Notes under the pieces: generated by a model
The model's input: only the letters and a program-made list of their open reading frames with translations
What the model was told of the DNA's origin: nothing
Databases searched by the model: none
Shown: positions 48,294 to 56,802 of the stretch, in pieces
Layout of the letters: each line of letters starts with the position of its first letter
Position numbering within the stretch: position 1 is the first letter of the stretch
Assembly (NCBI RefSeq): GCF_001280255.1
Contig: NZ_LHCI01000106.1
Location: forward strand, 1,625,217-1,689,216
Length of the DNA stretch: 64,000 nt
Direction: 5' to 3'
Origin: Thermus aquaticus
GTDB lineage: Bacteria > Deinococcota > Deinococci > Deinococcales > Thermaceae
Program-made: the position numbers and the translations under genes

Positions 48294-49340
48294 CTAGACC
48301 GGGACGATGCGGGCGAGGACCTCCTCCAGGGGGGCGGTGAAGACCCCGAGGGCGTAATCCCCCACCCCGCCCACGAAGACGAGCTCCTCCCCGTGGAGGA
48401 AGAGGCCGTTGCCGTACAGGGTCAGGGGGCGGTCCCCGTAGGACTCCACCAGGCCCTGGGGGGCCAGAAGGTAGTGGGAAAGGCCCACCATCTCCCCGTC
48501 CCCCCTAAGGCGGGCGAAGCCGTGCCGGTAGGAGAGGTCCCCCCGGAAGATGCCGTGGAAGGCCACCAGGTAGGTGCCGTCCTCGAGGCGGAGGGCGTTG
48601 GTGGACCAGCCAACCTTGTACTCAAAGGGCTCCGGGGGAAGCACGGGCCTGAGGTCGGTCACCCGCAGGGTGTCCAAGGCGAGGCGCCCCCGCCAGCAGA
48701 GGTCCGGGACGCCGGAAAAGCTCGGCCGCAGGAGGAGGTTGCCCCCGTCCAGCAGGGTGGCGTTTTTCGTGGGCAGGTAAAGCCCCTCCCCCTCCTGGCC
48801 CACCCTCAGGAGCCCCTTCCGCCTCACGGAAAGGTCCTCCCCCAGCTCAGCCAGAGCGAGGGTGGCGGTGAAGACGTCCTTGTGGTCGGTGTTCCGGGCG
48901 TCCCCCAGCTTGCCCACCGCAGTGTAGAAGAGGAGGAACCCCGCGCCCGCCGCGTGGGCCCGGGCGTCCTCGCACCCCCGGACCGCCTCGTAGAGCTCCG
49001 TGGGGTAGAGGACGATCCGCACGGGCAAGGGCCTTGGGATCCGGCCCCGAAGGAGGTCCTCCACGGGCACCGCCGCGTGCCCGATGGCCGAGGCGTAGCT
49101 GTAGTAGTCAAAGATCAGGCGGGGAAAGAGGTGGACCACCCCGTCCTTCAGGACCGCCCCGGGGTTGAAGGCGGCCAAGGGGCGTTGCCTGGGGTAGTTT
49201 TCCACCCGGACCTCCTCCGGGGAGATGTAAAGGCGGCGGCAGAAAAGGTCCTCCGTGTGCGGGCTCCTGAGCCCCTGGGCGCGCGCCAGGAAGCGGCGGG
49301 CCTCCTCCTTCAGGGTCTCCTCCAGCTCGGCGATGGTCAT
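48294..49340 (-). CDS. GH130-like glycoside phosphorylase/hydrolase
   Basis: 348 residues, five-bladed propeller type. AAFNPGAVLKDGVVHLFPRL opens the family fold; DARNTDHKDVFTATLALAE and YKVGWSTNALRLEDGTYLVAFHG are substrate-region blocks, followed by SHYLLAPQGLVESYGD. Known members act on beta-mannosides with phosphate or water. ATG 49340 with GGGGGAGG upstream. Divergent from the LacI-type regulator 100 bp away, so probably part of the same sugar system as the importer and debranching-type enzyme. The exact glycoside is unknown. Confidence 0.72.
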   Translation of the reverse strand: MTIAELEETLKEEARRFLARAQGLRSPHTEDLFCRRLYISPEEVRVENYPRQRPLAAFNPGAVLKDGVVHLFPRLIFDYYSYASAIGHAAVPVEDLLRGRIPRPLPVRIVLYPTELYEAVRGCEDARAHAAGAGFLLFYTAVGKLGDARNTDHKDVFTATLALAELGEDLSVRRKGLLRVGQEGEGLYLPTKNATLLDGGNLLLRPSFSGVPDLCWRGRLALDTLRVTDLRPVLPPEPFEYKVGWSTNALRLEDGTYLVAFHGIFRGDLSYRHGFARLRGDGEMVGLSHYLLAPQGLVESYGDRPLTLYGNGLFLHGEELVFVGGVGDYALGVFTAPLEEVLARIVPV

Positions 49341-49395
49341 GCCCAACCTCCCCCTCGGTTTTACCAGAAGCCCACCCTGGGGGAAAGGGTGGGGC

Positions 49396-49441
49396 TTGAC
49401 AGGGCCGAGGGGAGTGGGTTAGGCTTTGCGTAAACGATTAC
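49396..49441 (+). promoter_or_regulatory. lacI-type promoter with overlapping LacI operator
   Basis: TTGACA (49396-49401) and TAGGCT (49420-49425) are 18 bp apart. GTAAACGATTAC (49430-49441) is a LacI-family operator (GTAAnCGnTTAC with central CG) that ends one base before the ATG at 49443, so it covers the expected +1. Autorepression of a nearly leaderless message is implied. Confidence 0.65.
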
Positions 49442-49442
49442 G

Positions 49443-50435
49443 ATGGCTAAAAAAGAGCCTTTCACCATACGAGAAATCGCGCGCTTAGCAAACGTTTCCG
49501 TCGGCACCGTCAGCCGGGCGCTGAACGGCCGCCCCGGGGTGAGCCCTAAGACCCGGGCGCGTATCCTGGAGCTGGTGCGCACCCTGGGGTTCACCCCCTC
49601 GGCCGCGGCCCGGGAGCTCGTGGGGCGCTCCACCAGCGTGGGCCTCCTCCTGGCTCCGGGGGTGCGCCGGTACACCCCTTACTTTGCCCTCCTTCTCGAG
49701 GCCCTCTCGGAGGCCCTAGCCCAGGACGGCCTCCGGGTGAAGGAGGTGGCCACGGATCCGTACGGGCTCCCCCTGGAGGAGGCCATGGGCTACATCCTCC
49801 TGGGCGCCCACGATCACGATCCCCGTCTGGAGGGGCTCAGGCACTCCGGGCGGCCCTTCGTCCTCATCGGGGCCTACCCCGGCGTCTTCGCCGTGGCCCC
49901 GGACGACGTGGACGGGGGCTACCAGGCCACCCGCCACCTCCTGGAGCTGGGCCACGAGGCGGTGGCCCACCTCACGGGCCACCTCCACCACCAGGCGGGC
50001 CGGGAGCGCCTTATGGGCTACCGCCAGGCCCTGGAGGAAAAGGGGGTTCCCTTCAGGCCAGAGCTGGTGCTGGACGGAAACTTTGACCCCCTCGCCGCCT
50101 ACCGGGCGGTCCGACGGGCCTGGGAAGGGGGGCTCCGCTTCACCGCCCTCTTCGCCGCCTCGGACGAGATGGCCCTGGGGGCCAAGGCGGCCCTCGATGA
50201 CCTGGGCCTAAGGGTTCCCTGGGACGTGAGCCTGGTGGGCTACGACGACCTCCCCGAGGTGGGCCAGGAGCTCACCACCGTCCACCAGGACATCCCCACC
50301 ATCGCCCAAGAGGCCACCCTCCTCCTCAAGAAGGCCCTGGCGGGCGAGACACCCGTGGCCAAACGGGTGCCCGTGCACCTGGTGGTGCGGGGCACCACGG
50401 CAAAAAGGGAGGTGATAGACGGCGCAAAACCCTGA
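49443..50435 (+). CDS. LacI-family transcriptional regulator
   Basis: 330 residues. N-terminal HTH TIREIARLANVSVGTVSRAL with the hinge LNGRPGVSPKTRARILELV, then a periplasmic-binding-type effector domain (DGGYQATRHLLELGHEAVAHLTG, TALFAASDEMALGAKAAL, VGYDDLPEVGQELTTVHQD). It would bind GTAAnCGnTTAC sites and release on a sugar. It precedes an ABC sugar importer and is divergent from the GH130-like gene. Confidence 0.92.
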   Translation: MAKKEPFTIREIARLANVSVGTVSRALNGRPGVSPKTRARILELVRTLGFTPSAAARELVGRSTSVGLLLAPGVRRYTPYFALLLEALSEALAQDGLRVKEVATDPYGLPLEEAMGYILLGAHDHDPRLEGLRHSGRPFVLIGAYPGVFAVAPDDVDGGYQATRHLLELGHEAVAHLTGHLHHQAGRERLMGYRQALEEKGVPFRPELVLDGNFDPLAAYRAVRRAWEGGLRFTALFAASDEMALGAKAALDDLGLRVPWDVSLVGYDDLPEVGQELTTVHQDIPTIAQEATLLLKKALAGETPVAKRVPVHLVVRGTTAKREVIDGAKP

Positions 50436-50477
50436 AGGCCCTCGGCCCTAGGCATTCTGGCAAACGGAGGTGGAAGT

Positions 50478-51719
50478 ATGCGCAAGGCTCTCGCGGTTCT
50501 TCTCGCTCTTCTTGGCCTCACGGCCCTGGCCCAGACCCAGGTGCGCATCTCGGGCTGGGGCGGCACCGACATCGCCATCGTCAACGGCCTATTGAAGGAA
50601 GTGGTCCAGCCCAAGCTGGACAAGGAAGGCATCCGGGTGGTCTACGAGCCCATTGAGGGGGACTACACCCAGTGGCTCTTCAACGCCCTCTCCGCGGGCA
50701 CGGCCCCGGACCTCTTCTACATGGACATCTTCTGGTCGGAGAGCCTCTTCGCCACCGGGAAGGTGGAGCCCCTGGACCGCTACTTCTCCAAGCAGGAGGT
50801 GGGGGAGTTTTTGCCCAACCTGGTCCAGGCCTTCACCTACCAGGGCAAGCTCTACGGCATCCCCAAGGACTTCAACACCCTGGCCCTTCAGTTCAACAAG
50901 GACATCTTTGACGAGGCGGGGGTCAAGTACCCCAACCAGCAGGACACCTGGGAGACCTTTGAGGCCAAGCTCCGCCAGGTCCAGAGCAAGCTGAAGGACG
51001 TGGCGGGTCTCTGCGTGGTGGCGGACTTCGCCCGCTTTGGAGCTTTCGCCTTCGCCACGGGGTGGAAGCCCTTTGACGAGAAGGGGCACACCGTCCTGGA
51101 CGCCAACTTCCGCCGGGCCTTTGAGTGGTACACGGGCCTGGTGAGGCGGGGAGCGGCCCGCTTCGCCCAGGACCTGGGCGAGGGCTGGACCGGCGGCTGC
51201 TTCGGCGGGGAGAAGGCGGCCACGGCCCTGGAGGGCGCCTGGATCGGTGGGTTCCTGCGGGACAAGGCCCCCAACATGCGCTACGGCACCACCTTCCTCC
51301 CCCTGGACCCTGTGACCAAGAGGCGGGGCAACTTCGTCTTCACCGTCTCCTGGAGCATGAACGCCCAGAGCAAAAACAAGGAGGCGGCGGCCAAGGTCCT
51401 CAAGGCCCTCACCTCCCCCGAGGCCCAGCAGTGGGTCCTGGAGCGAGGCCTGGCCATCCCGAGCCGCCGAGCCCTGGCCAACAACCCCTACTTCCAGCGC
51501 CCTGGCAAGGAGCCCGAGCTGAACCGCGTCGTCTTCCAGGGCTCTACCTCCCAGGGTGGGGTCAACCTGGTCTACCCCTTTAAGTTCCGCGGCTTTGGCG
51601 GTGACTGGATGCGGCCCATCAACGAGGCCCTGCAGGCGGTCTTGACCGGCCAGAAGAGCGTGGACCAGGCCCTAAGGGACGCCCAGGCGGCCCTGGACCG
51701 GCTCACGGGCAGGAGGTAG
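50478..51719 (+). CDS. Sugar ABC importer substrate-binding protein
   Basis: 413 residues, MalE-like cluster. Signal peptide RKALAVLLALLGLTALAQ, then VRISGWGGTDIAIVNGLLKE. SAGTAPDLFYMDIFWSESLFATGKVEPLD and YGIPKDFNTLALQFNKDIFDEAG are standard ligand-lobe blocks; MNAQSKNKEAAAKVLKALTSPEAQQW follows. Ribosome site GGAGGTGG before ATG 50478. Followed by an 11-bp-stem hairpin that may raise the amount of binding protein over the permeases. Ligand is probably an oligosaccharide, given the glucosidase in the operon. Confidence 0.9.
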   Translation: MRKALAVLLALLGLTALAQTQVRISGWGGTDIAIVNGLLKEVVQPKLDKEGIRVVYEPIEGDYTQWLFNALSAGTAPDLFYMDIFWSESLFATGKVEPLDRYFSKQEVGEFLPNLVQAFTYQGKLYGIPKDFNTLALQFNKDIFDEAGVKYPNQQDTWETFEAKLRQVQSKLKDVAGLCVVADFARFGAFAFATGWKPFDEKGHTVLDANFRRAFEWYTGLVRRGAARFAQDLGEGWTGGCFGGEKAATALEGAWIGGFLRDKAPNMRYGTTFLPLDPVTKRRGNFVFTVSWSMNAQSKNKEAAAKVLKALTSPEAQQWVLERGLAIPSRRALANNPYFQRPGKEPELNRVVFQGSTSQGGVNLVYPFKFRGFGGDWMRPINEALQAVLTGQKSVDQALRDAQAALDRLTGRR

Positions 51720-51723
51720 ACCC

Positions 51724-51751
51724 AAAGGGGGCGGTTCCCGCCGCCCCCTTT
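51724..51751 (+). terminator. Attenuating hairpin after the binding-protein gene
   Basis: AAAGGGGGCGG (51724-51734) and CCGCCCCCTTT (51741-51751) form a perfect 11-bp stem with a 6-base loop, ending in TTT. It lies between the binding-protein and permease genes, and may stabilise the upstream RNA or partly terminate transcription. Confidence 0.6.
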
Positions 51752-51768
51752 CCCCTCTGGGAGCACCC

Positions 51769-52872
51769 ATGCGCCTTAAAGCCCGGACCCTCGAGGGCCT
51801 CTACGCCCTCTTCCTCCTTCTCCCCCTCCTCTTCACCCTAGGGGTGTTCTTCCTCTACGCCTTCCTTCGGGCGGTCTACTTCAGCTTCACCGATTACGAC
51901 CTCTTCTCCCCTCCCCGCTTCGTGGGCCTGGCCAACTACCTGCGCCTCTTCCAGGACCCCCTCTTCCTCAAGGCCCTCTGGCACACCCTAGCCTACAGCC
52001 TGGTGGTCACCTCCTTGCAGACCTTTCTTGCCCTGCTTCTGGCCCTGGCCCTAAACCAGCCCCTAAAGGGGATCACCGCCTTCCGCACCGTCTACTACCT
52101 GCCCTCGGTCATCTCCACGGCGGCGGCAAGCCTCCTCCTCCTTTGGCTCTTCCAGCGCACGGGGCTGGTGAACCAGGCCCTCTCCCTCCTCCTGGCCCAC
52201 CTGCCCCACCTCCTGGCCCTGGCCCTCCTCTTCGCCCTCCTCCAGGGGGCCCAGGTGCTCTGGGAGAAGCGGAAGGGCACCCCCACCTCTTTCCTGGACC
52301 CCGCCCTGGCCCTTCTGAGCCTCCCCTTAGCCCTCCTAGGGACCTACGCCCTGGACCTTCTGGGTCTGGTCCAGGTTCGGGAAGCGCGGGTGGAAGTCCC
52401 CTGGCTTCCCACCTCCGCCACCTTCCTGGGCATCCCTTACCCCCTCTGGGCCATCATCCTCATGAACACCTACACCACTATCCCCACCTTCATGGTCCTC
52501 TTCCTGGCGGGGCTCAAGGGCATTCCCAAGACCCTCTACGAGGCGGCGGCCCTGGACGGGGCGAGCCCCTGGGTCATGTTCAGCCGCATCACCGTGCCCC
52601 TCCTGCGGCCAGTCCTCTTCCTGGTCATTACCCTGGGCCTCATCGGCACCCTGCAGCTCTTTGACCAGGTCCTCTTCGTGGGAGGCTCCGGCGGGGCCCC
52701 CCTGGAGGCCACCATCACCCTGGCCTACTACGTCTACGGCAACGTCTTCCCTTCCGGGGCCGCGCCCCGGGTGGGCCTGGCCTCGGCAGCGGCCCTCTTT
52801 CTGGCGGGCCTTACCCTCCTCGTGGTCCTCCTCCAGCGCCGCTTCGGCGTAAGCGAAAGGGGGTGGACATGA
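51769..52872 (+). CDS. Sugar ABC importer permease, MalF-like with extra segment
   Basis: 367 residues, about 60 longer than a minimal CUT1 permease. N-terminal span ALFLLLPLLFTLGVFFLYAF; EAA loop EAAALDGASPWVMFSRITVPLL. Between residues about 130 and 215 it has an additional stretch with two hydrophobic helices (LLAHLPHLLALALLFALLQG, DPALALLSLPLALLGTYAL) separated by a basic piece and followed by VQVREARVEVPWLP. Overlaps the next permease in ATGA form. Confidence 0.87.
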   Translation: MRLKARTLEGLYALFLLLPLLFTLGVFFLYAFLRAVYFSFTDYDLFSPPRFVGLANYLRLFQDPLFLKALWHTLAYSLVVTSLQTFLALLLALALNQPLKGITAFRTVYYLPSVISTAAASLLLLWLFQRTGLVNQALSLLLAHLPHLLALALLFALLQGAQVLWEKRKGTPTSFLDPALALLSLPLALLGTYALDLLGLVQVREARVEVPWLPTSATFLGIPYPLWAIILMNTYTTIPTFMVLFLAGLKGIPKTLYEAAALDGASPWVMFSRITVPLLRPVLFLVITLGLIGTLQLFDQVLFVGGSGGAPLEATITLAYYVYGNVFPSGAAPRVGLASAAALFLAGLTLLVVLLQRRFGVSERGWT

Positions 52873-54233
52873 GCCCCAAGGAAGCGGCCAGAAGGCGCTG
52901 GGCCCGGGTGGCCTGGGCCTACGGCCTCCTCCTCGCCTTCGGGGTCTTCTTCGTGGGGCCTTTCCTCATGGGCTTCCTGGCTAGCCTCAAGACCAATCCC
53001 CTGGAGTGGCCCTTCACCCTGGGCTTTCCCCAGGTGAGGCCCAAGAACTGGGCGGCCGCCTGGCAGCTGGGCCAGAAGGGCTCCGGGGACCCCTGGCTGG
53101 GCGGGATGCGCCCGGGGAGGGAGGTGGTCTTGGAGGTGGCCTACTTCTGGCCCGAGCCCACCCCTCCGGACCTGCAGGCCGCCATCCCCCGGCGCAAGCC
53201 CGGGGCGGGGATGGGAGCGGTCTTTGAGGGCCCCTACGCCGCCGACTACGTGGGCCTCCTCGGCCCCGAGCTTGTGGAAACGCGGCCCTTCCGGCTGGGG
53301 GAGGCTGAGGGCTACCTCCACCGCTTTCGCCTGCGGATCGCCTACGAGAAGGAGGGGCCCTACCTGGAGCGGGTGCCCCTGGACCTGGAGGCCCCTCGAG
53401 GGGCCCTCCTCCTGGAAGCCACCCTGGACCCGGTCCGCATGGAGCGTCGGGGAAGGGTGGCCTCCTGGGACAACGTGGTTCCCGGCCTCCTGGGCTATGC
53501 CTTTCACAACTACGTCCGCGCCTTCCAGGAAAGCCGAAGCCTAGAGACGGGTCAGAGTCTTTTTCTGCGCTGGACCCTGAACTCCTTCCTCATCGCCTTC
53601 ATCAAGGTGCTCACCACCCTGGTCTTCGCCTCCATGGCGGGCTACGCCCTAGCCAGGCTCCGCTTCCCGGGCAGGCAGGCCCTCTTCCTCTTCCTCCTCT
53701 TTTCCATGATGGTGCCCGGCCAGGTCACCTTCATCTCCAACTACCTGGTGCTAAAAGACGGGATCTTCGGCCTCTCCAGGCTTTTCGGCGTGGAAACCCT
53801 CCTCAACACCTATGCCGGGCTCATCCTCTCCGGACTGGTGGGGGCGGGAGCCGTCTTCATCATGAAGCAGTTTTTTGAGTCCATCCCCCGGGAGGTGGAG
53901 GAGGCCGCCCTCATCGACGGGGCCACGCCCTTGCAGACCCTTTTCCGCATCGTCCTGCCCATGGCCACCCCTGCCCTGGGGGCCCTGGCCATCCTCACCT
54001 TCCAGGGAACCTGGAACGAGTTTTTCTGGCCCTTCATCGTCCTCACCAGCCCCCGGGAGATCTACACCCTTCCCCTGGGCCTCCTCTCCTTCCGCAACGC
54101 CTACGGCCAGGTGGGGGACTGGGGGCTCATCCTGGCGGGAGGGTTTTTGTCCATGATCCCCATCCTCATCCTCTTCGCCGTATTCCAACGCTACTTCGTG
54201 GAGGGCGTGAACGTGGGTGCGGTCAAGGAGTAA
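52869..54233 (+). CDS. Sugar ABC importer permease, MalG-like with large insertion
   Basis: 454 residues, where MalG-type permeases have about 280. After the first span (YGLLLAFGVFFVGPFLMGFL) and a LKTNPLEWPFTLGFP stretch, about 150 residues of soluble, aromatic and charged sequence intervene (WAAAWQLGQKGSGDPWLGGM ... DLEAPRGALLLEATL) before YAFHNYVRAF and the remaining five spans. The EAA loop EEAALIDGATPLQTLFRIVLPM and the C-terminal YFVEGVNVGAVKE are normal. The insertion should face outside. ATG 52869 is used in preference to GTG 52863. Confidence 0.88.
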   Translation: MSPKEAARRRWARVAWAYGLLLAFGVFFVGPFLMGFLASLKTNPLEWPFTLGFPQVRPKNWAAAWQLGQKGSGDPWLGGMRPGREVVLEVAYFWPEPTPPDLQAAIPRRKPGAGMGAVFEGPYAADYVGLLGPELVETRPFRLGEAEGYLHRFRLRIAYEKEGPYLERVPLDLEAPRGALLLEATLDPVRMERRGRVASWDNVVPGLLGYAFHNYVRAFQESRSLETGQSLFLRWTLNSFLIAFIKVLTTLVFASMAGYALARLRFPGRQALFLFLLFSMMVPGQVTFISNYLVLKDGIFGLSRLFGVETLLNTYAGLILSGLVGAGAVFIMKQFFESIPREVEEAALIDGATPLQTLFRIVLPMATPALGALAILTFQGTWNEFFWPFIVLTSPREIYTLPLGLLSFRNAYGQVGDWGLILAGGFLSMIPILILFAVFQRYFVEGVNVGAVKE

Positions 54234-54236
54234 GCC

Positions 54237-56021
54237 ATGACCTTTCCCCTGAAGGAAGACGACACCTACCTGGTCCTGAACGAGAGGGGCTTCGCCGAGG
54301 GGGGAGCCGAGGGGTTTTACCGGCACGACACCCGCTTCCTGGCCCGCTACCGCCTGGCCCTTCCCCCGGGCCTGGAACTCCTGCAAAGCCGATCCCCTCG
54401 GCCCGACCACCTGGTACAGGACTGGGCCAGGTTCCGGGGGCCGGACGGGGAGCTCTACCTGAGGCGCACCCTGAGGGTGGCCCGGGGCCGGGTGGAAGAG
54501 GTCCTGCGCTTCCAGAACCTGGGGTCTGGGCCCGTGGAGGTGGTGGTGGGGCTGGAGCTTCAGGCCATCTTTGAGGATCTCTTCCAGGCTCGAGGCTGGC
54601 ACGCCGCCCCAAAGGAGGGCCGGGCCTTCGTCTACCGGGCCCCGGACGGGGTGGAGCAGGGGATCGCCCTCACCCCCTTGCCTCCCCCGGAAGGCTTCCG
54701 CCTCCACCTCCCGCCCAGAGGGGAAGGCCAGGTGGGCTGGACGGTGAGCCTGGAAAGCCCCCTGGGGGAAGGGGGGGACCTTCCCAGCTACGAGGCCTTC
54801 CTCTCCGCCTTCCCCCAGGCGGAAGCGCCTTGGAGCGAGGTCTTTCAGCAGGCCCTTTTGGACCTCCGGGCCCTCCTCCTGGCCACCCTCGAGGGCCCGG
54901 TGCCCGCCGCCGGCATCCCCTGGTTCGTGGCCCCCTTTGGCCGGGACAGCCTCCTCACCGCCTTCATGCTCCTCCCCTGGGGGAAGGAGGTGGCCAGGGG
55001 GGTTCTCCGCTACCTGGCCAGGCGGCAGGGAGCGGTGTGGGATCCTTTCCGGGAGGAGGAGCCCGGGAAGATCCTCCACGAGGTGCGCCTGGGGGAGCTC
55101 TCCCGCCTGGGCCGAGTACCCTTCGCCCGCTACTACGGCACCGTGGACGCCACCCCTCTCTTCCTGGTCCTCCTGGGCCGGTACCTGGACCTCACCGGGG
55201 ACCTGGCCCTGGTGCGGGAGCTCAGGCCCCACTGGGAGGCGGCCCTGGCCTGGATGGAAGCCGCCGACCTGGATGGGGATGGGCTGCTGGAGTTCGCCCC
55301 CTCGGGCGGGGGGCTGAGCGTCCAGGCCTGGAAGGACTCCCACGATTCCATGAGCCACCGTGACGGCCGACTGGCCGAGCCCCCTCTGGCGGTCAGCGAG
55401 GTCCAGGGGTACGCCTACGCCGCCCACCTGGCGGCCAGCGCCTTCTACCGGGCCTTTGGGGAGGAGGCGAAGGCGAGGAGGCACCAGCGCCACGCCGAAG
55501 GGCTCTTCCGCCTCATCCAGGAACGGTTCTGGCTGGAGGAGGCCAAGACCTACGCCCTGGCCCTGGACAAGAGGAAAGAGCCCTTGAGGGTCAAGGCCTC
55601 CAACGCCGGCCATCTCCTCTGGGCAGGGGCCGTCCCCGAGGAAAGGGTGGATGCGCTCCTAAACACCCTCCTCTCCGAGGAGATGTGGACGGGCTGGGGC
55701 CTCCGCACCCTGGGGGCCAAGGAGGCCCGCTACAACCCCCTCTCCTACCACAACGGCTCCGTCTGGCCCCACGACACGGCCCTCTTCGCCGGGGGGCTTT
55801 TCCGCTACGGCCGAAGGAGGGAGGGCCAACGGGTGGCCCAGGCCCTCCTGGACCTGGCCCGAAGCCAGCCCGACCTGCGGCTGCCCGAGCTGGTGGGGGG
55901 CTTTCCCAGGGAGGCGGGCCTACCTCCCGTGCCCTACCCCACGGCCTGCCGCCCCCAGGCCTGGGACGCCGGGGCCCTCGTCTACCTCTACGCCCTGGCC
56001 CAGGGGGTGAGGGACTGGTGA
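54237..56021 (+). CDS. Amylo-alpha-1,6-glucosidase / glycogen-debranching family enzyme
   Basis: 594 residues. An N-terminal beta domain (GFYRHDTRFLARYRLALP, about 1-200) precedes an (alpha/alpha)6 barrel: WFVAPFGRDSLLTAFMLLPW, YYGTVDATPLFLVLLGRYLDLTGD, WMEAADLDGDGLLEF, QAWKDSHDSM and SYHNGSVWPHDTALFAGGL hold the expected acidic residues. No signal peptide, so it acts on sugar inside the cell, consistent with hydrolysing what the importer brings in. It begins 3 bp after the permease stop and converges on thiD. Substrate could be an alpha-1,6-linked oligosaccharide or another alpha-glucoside. Confidence 0.85.
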   Translation: MTFPLKEDDTYLVLNERGFAEGGAEGFYRHDTRFLARYRLALPPGLELLQSRSPRPDHLVQDWARFRGPDGELYLRRTLRVARGRVEEVLRFQNLGSGPVEVVVGLELQAIFEDLFQARGWHAAPKEGRAFVYRAPDGVEQGIALTPLPPPEGFRLHLPPRGEGQVGWTVSLESPLGEGGDLPSYEAFLSAFPQAEAPWSEVFQQALLDLRALLLATLEGPVPAAGIPWFVAPFGRDSLLTAFMLLPWGKEVARGVLRYLARRQGAVWDPFREEEPGKILHEVRLGELSRLGRVPFARYYGTVDATPLFLVLLGRYLDLTGDLALVRELRPHWEAALAWMEAADLDGDGLLEFAPSGGGLSVQAWKDSHDSMSHRDGRLAEPPLAVSEVQGYAYAAHLAASAFYRAFGEEAKARRHQRHAEGLFRLIQERFWLEEAKTYALALDKRKEPLRVKASNAGHLLWAGAVPEERVDALLNTLLSEEMWTGWGLRTLGAKEARYNPLSYHNGSVWPHDTALFAGGLFRYGRRREGQRVAQALLDLARSQPDLRLPELVGGFPREAGLPPVPYPTACRPQAWDAGALVYLYALAQGVRDW

Positions 56022-56022
56022 G

Positions 56023-56802
56023 CTAGGCCAGGTGGTTCAGGGGCCCGTGGCCGTGGCCCAGGGGGGGCGCGGCCAAGAGGGCCCGGGTGAGGTAGGCCTT
56101 GGCCTCGGCCACCGCTTCTTCCAAGGGCCTCCCTAGGGCCAGGAGGGCGGCGATGGCGGCGGAGAGGGTGCAGCCCGTGCCGTGGGTGTTCCGGGTCCGC
56201 ACCCTGGGAGCGGAGAAGCGCCGAACCCCCGCCTCTCTGGCGAGGAGGTCCACCGCCTCTTCCCCCTCCAGGTGCCCCCCCTTGAGGAGGACGGCCTGGG
56301 GGCCCAGGTCCAAAAGGGCCAAGGCCGCCTCCTCGGCCTCCTCCGGGCCCCGGATAGGCCTACCCAGGAGGACCTCGGCCTCCATGCGGTTCGGGGTGAT
56401 GAGGGTGGCCAAGGGGAAAAGCCTCCCCACCAGGGTGGAGACCGCGGAGAGGTCCAGGAGGGGGTCCCCGCTTTTGGCCACCATGACCGGGTCCACCACC
56501 AGAGGCCGGATGCCGAAGCGCTCCACCGCCTCGGCCACCTTGGCGATGATGGGAGCGCTTCCCAGGGCCCCGGTTTTGGCGGCGTGGATGGGGAGGTCCT
56601 CGGCGATAGCGGCGATCTCCTCGTAGACCAGCTCTGGGGGGAGGAGCTCCACCCGCTTTACCCCCAAGGTGTTCTGCACCGTGAGGAGGGTGGGGGCGGC
56701 CATGCCGTAGACCCCAAAGCGCCCGAAGGCCTTCAGGTCCGCCTGGAGGCCCGCCCCCCCGGAGGGGTCGGAGCCAGCGATGGTGAGGGCGGTCCGCATC
56801 AT
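56023..56802 (-). CDS. thiD: Hydroxymethylpyrimidine/phosphomethylpyrimidine kinase
   Basis: Phosphorylates HMP and HMP-P for thiamine synthesis. 259 residues, ribokinase fold: TIAGSDPSGGAGLQADLKAF opening, VVDPVMVAKSG, TPNRMEAEVLLG, and the anion hole NTHGTGCTLSAAIA with catalytic Asp/Cys region. It overlaps thiC by 4 bp and is the last gene of the thi operon. Confidence 0.95.
   Translation of the reverse strand: MMRTALTIAGSDPSGGAGLQADLKAFGRFGVYGMAAPTLLTVQNTLGVKRVELLPPELVYEEIAAIAEDLPIHAAKTGALGSAPIIAKVAEAVERFGIRPLVVDPVMVAKSGDPLLDLSAVSTLVGRLFPLATLITPNRMEAEVLLGRPIRGPEEAEEAALALLDLGPQAVLLKGGHLEGEEAVDLLAREAGVRRFSAPRVRTRNTHGTGCTLSAAIAALLALGRPLEEAVAEAKAYLTRALLAAPPLGHGHGPLNHLA

Noticed and set aside
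48216..49433. 405-codon plus-strand open frame opposite the GH130-like gene
   Set aside because: Shadow frame; it also runs over the divergent promoter region and has no ribosome site.
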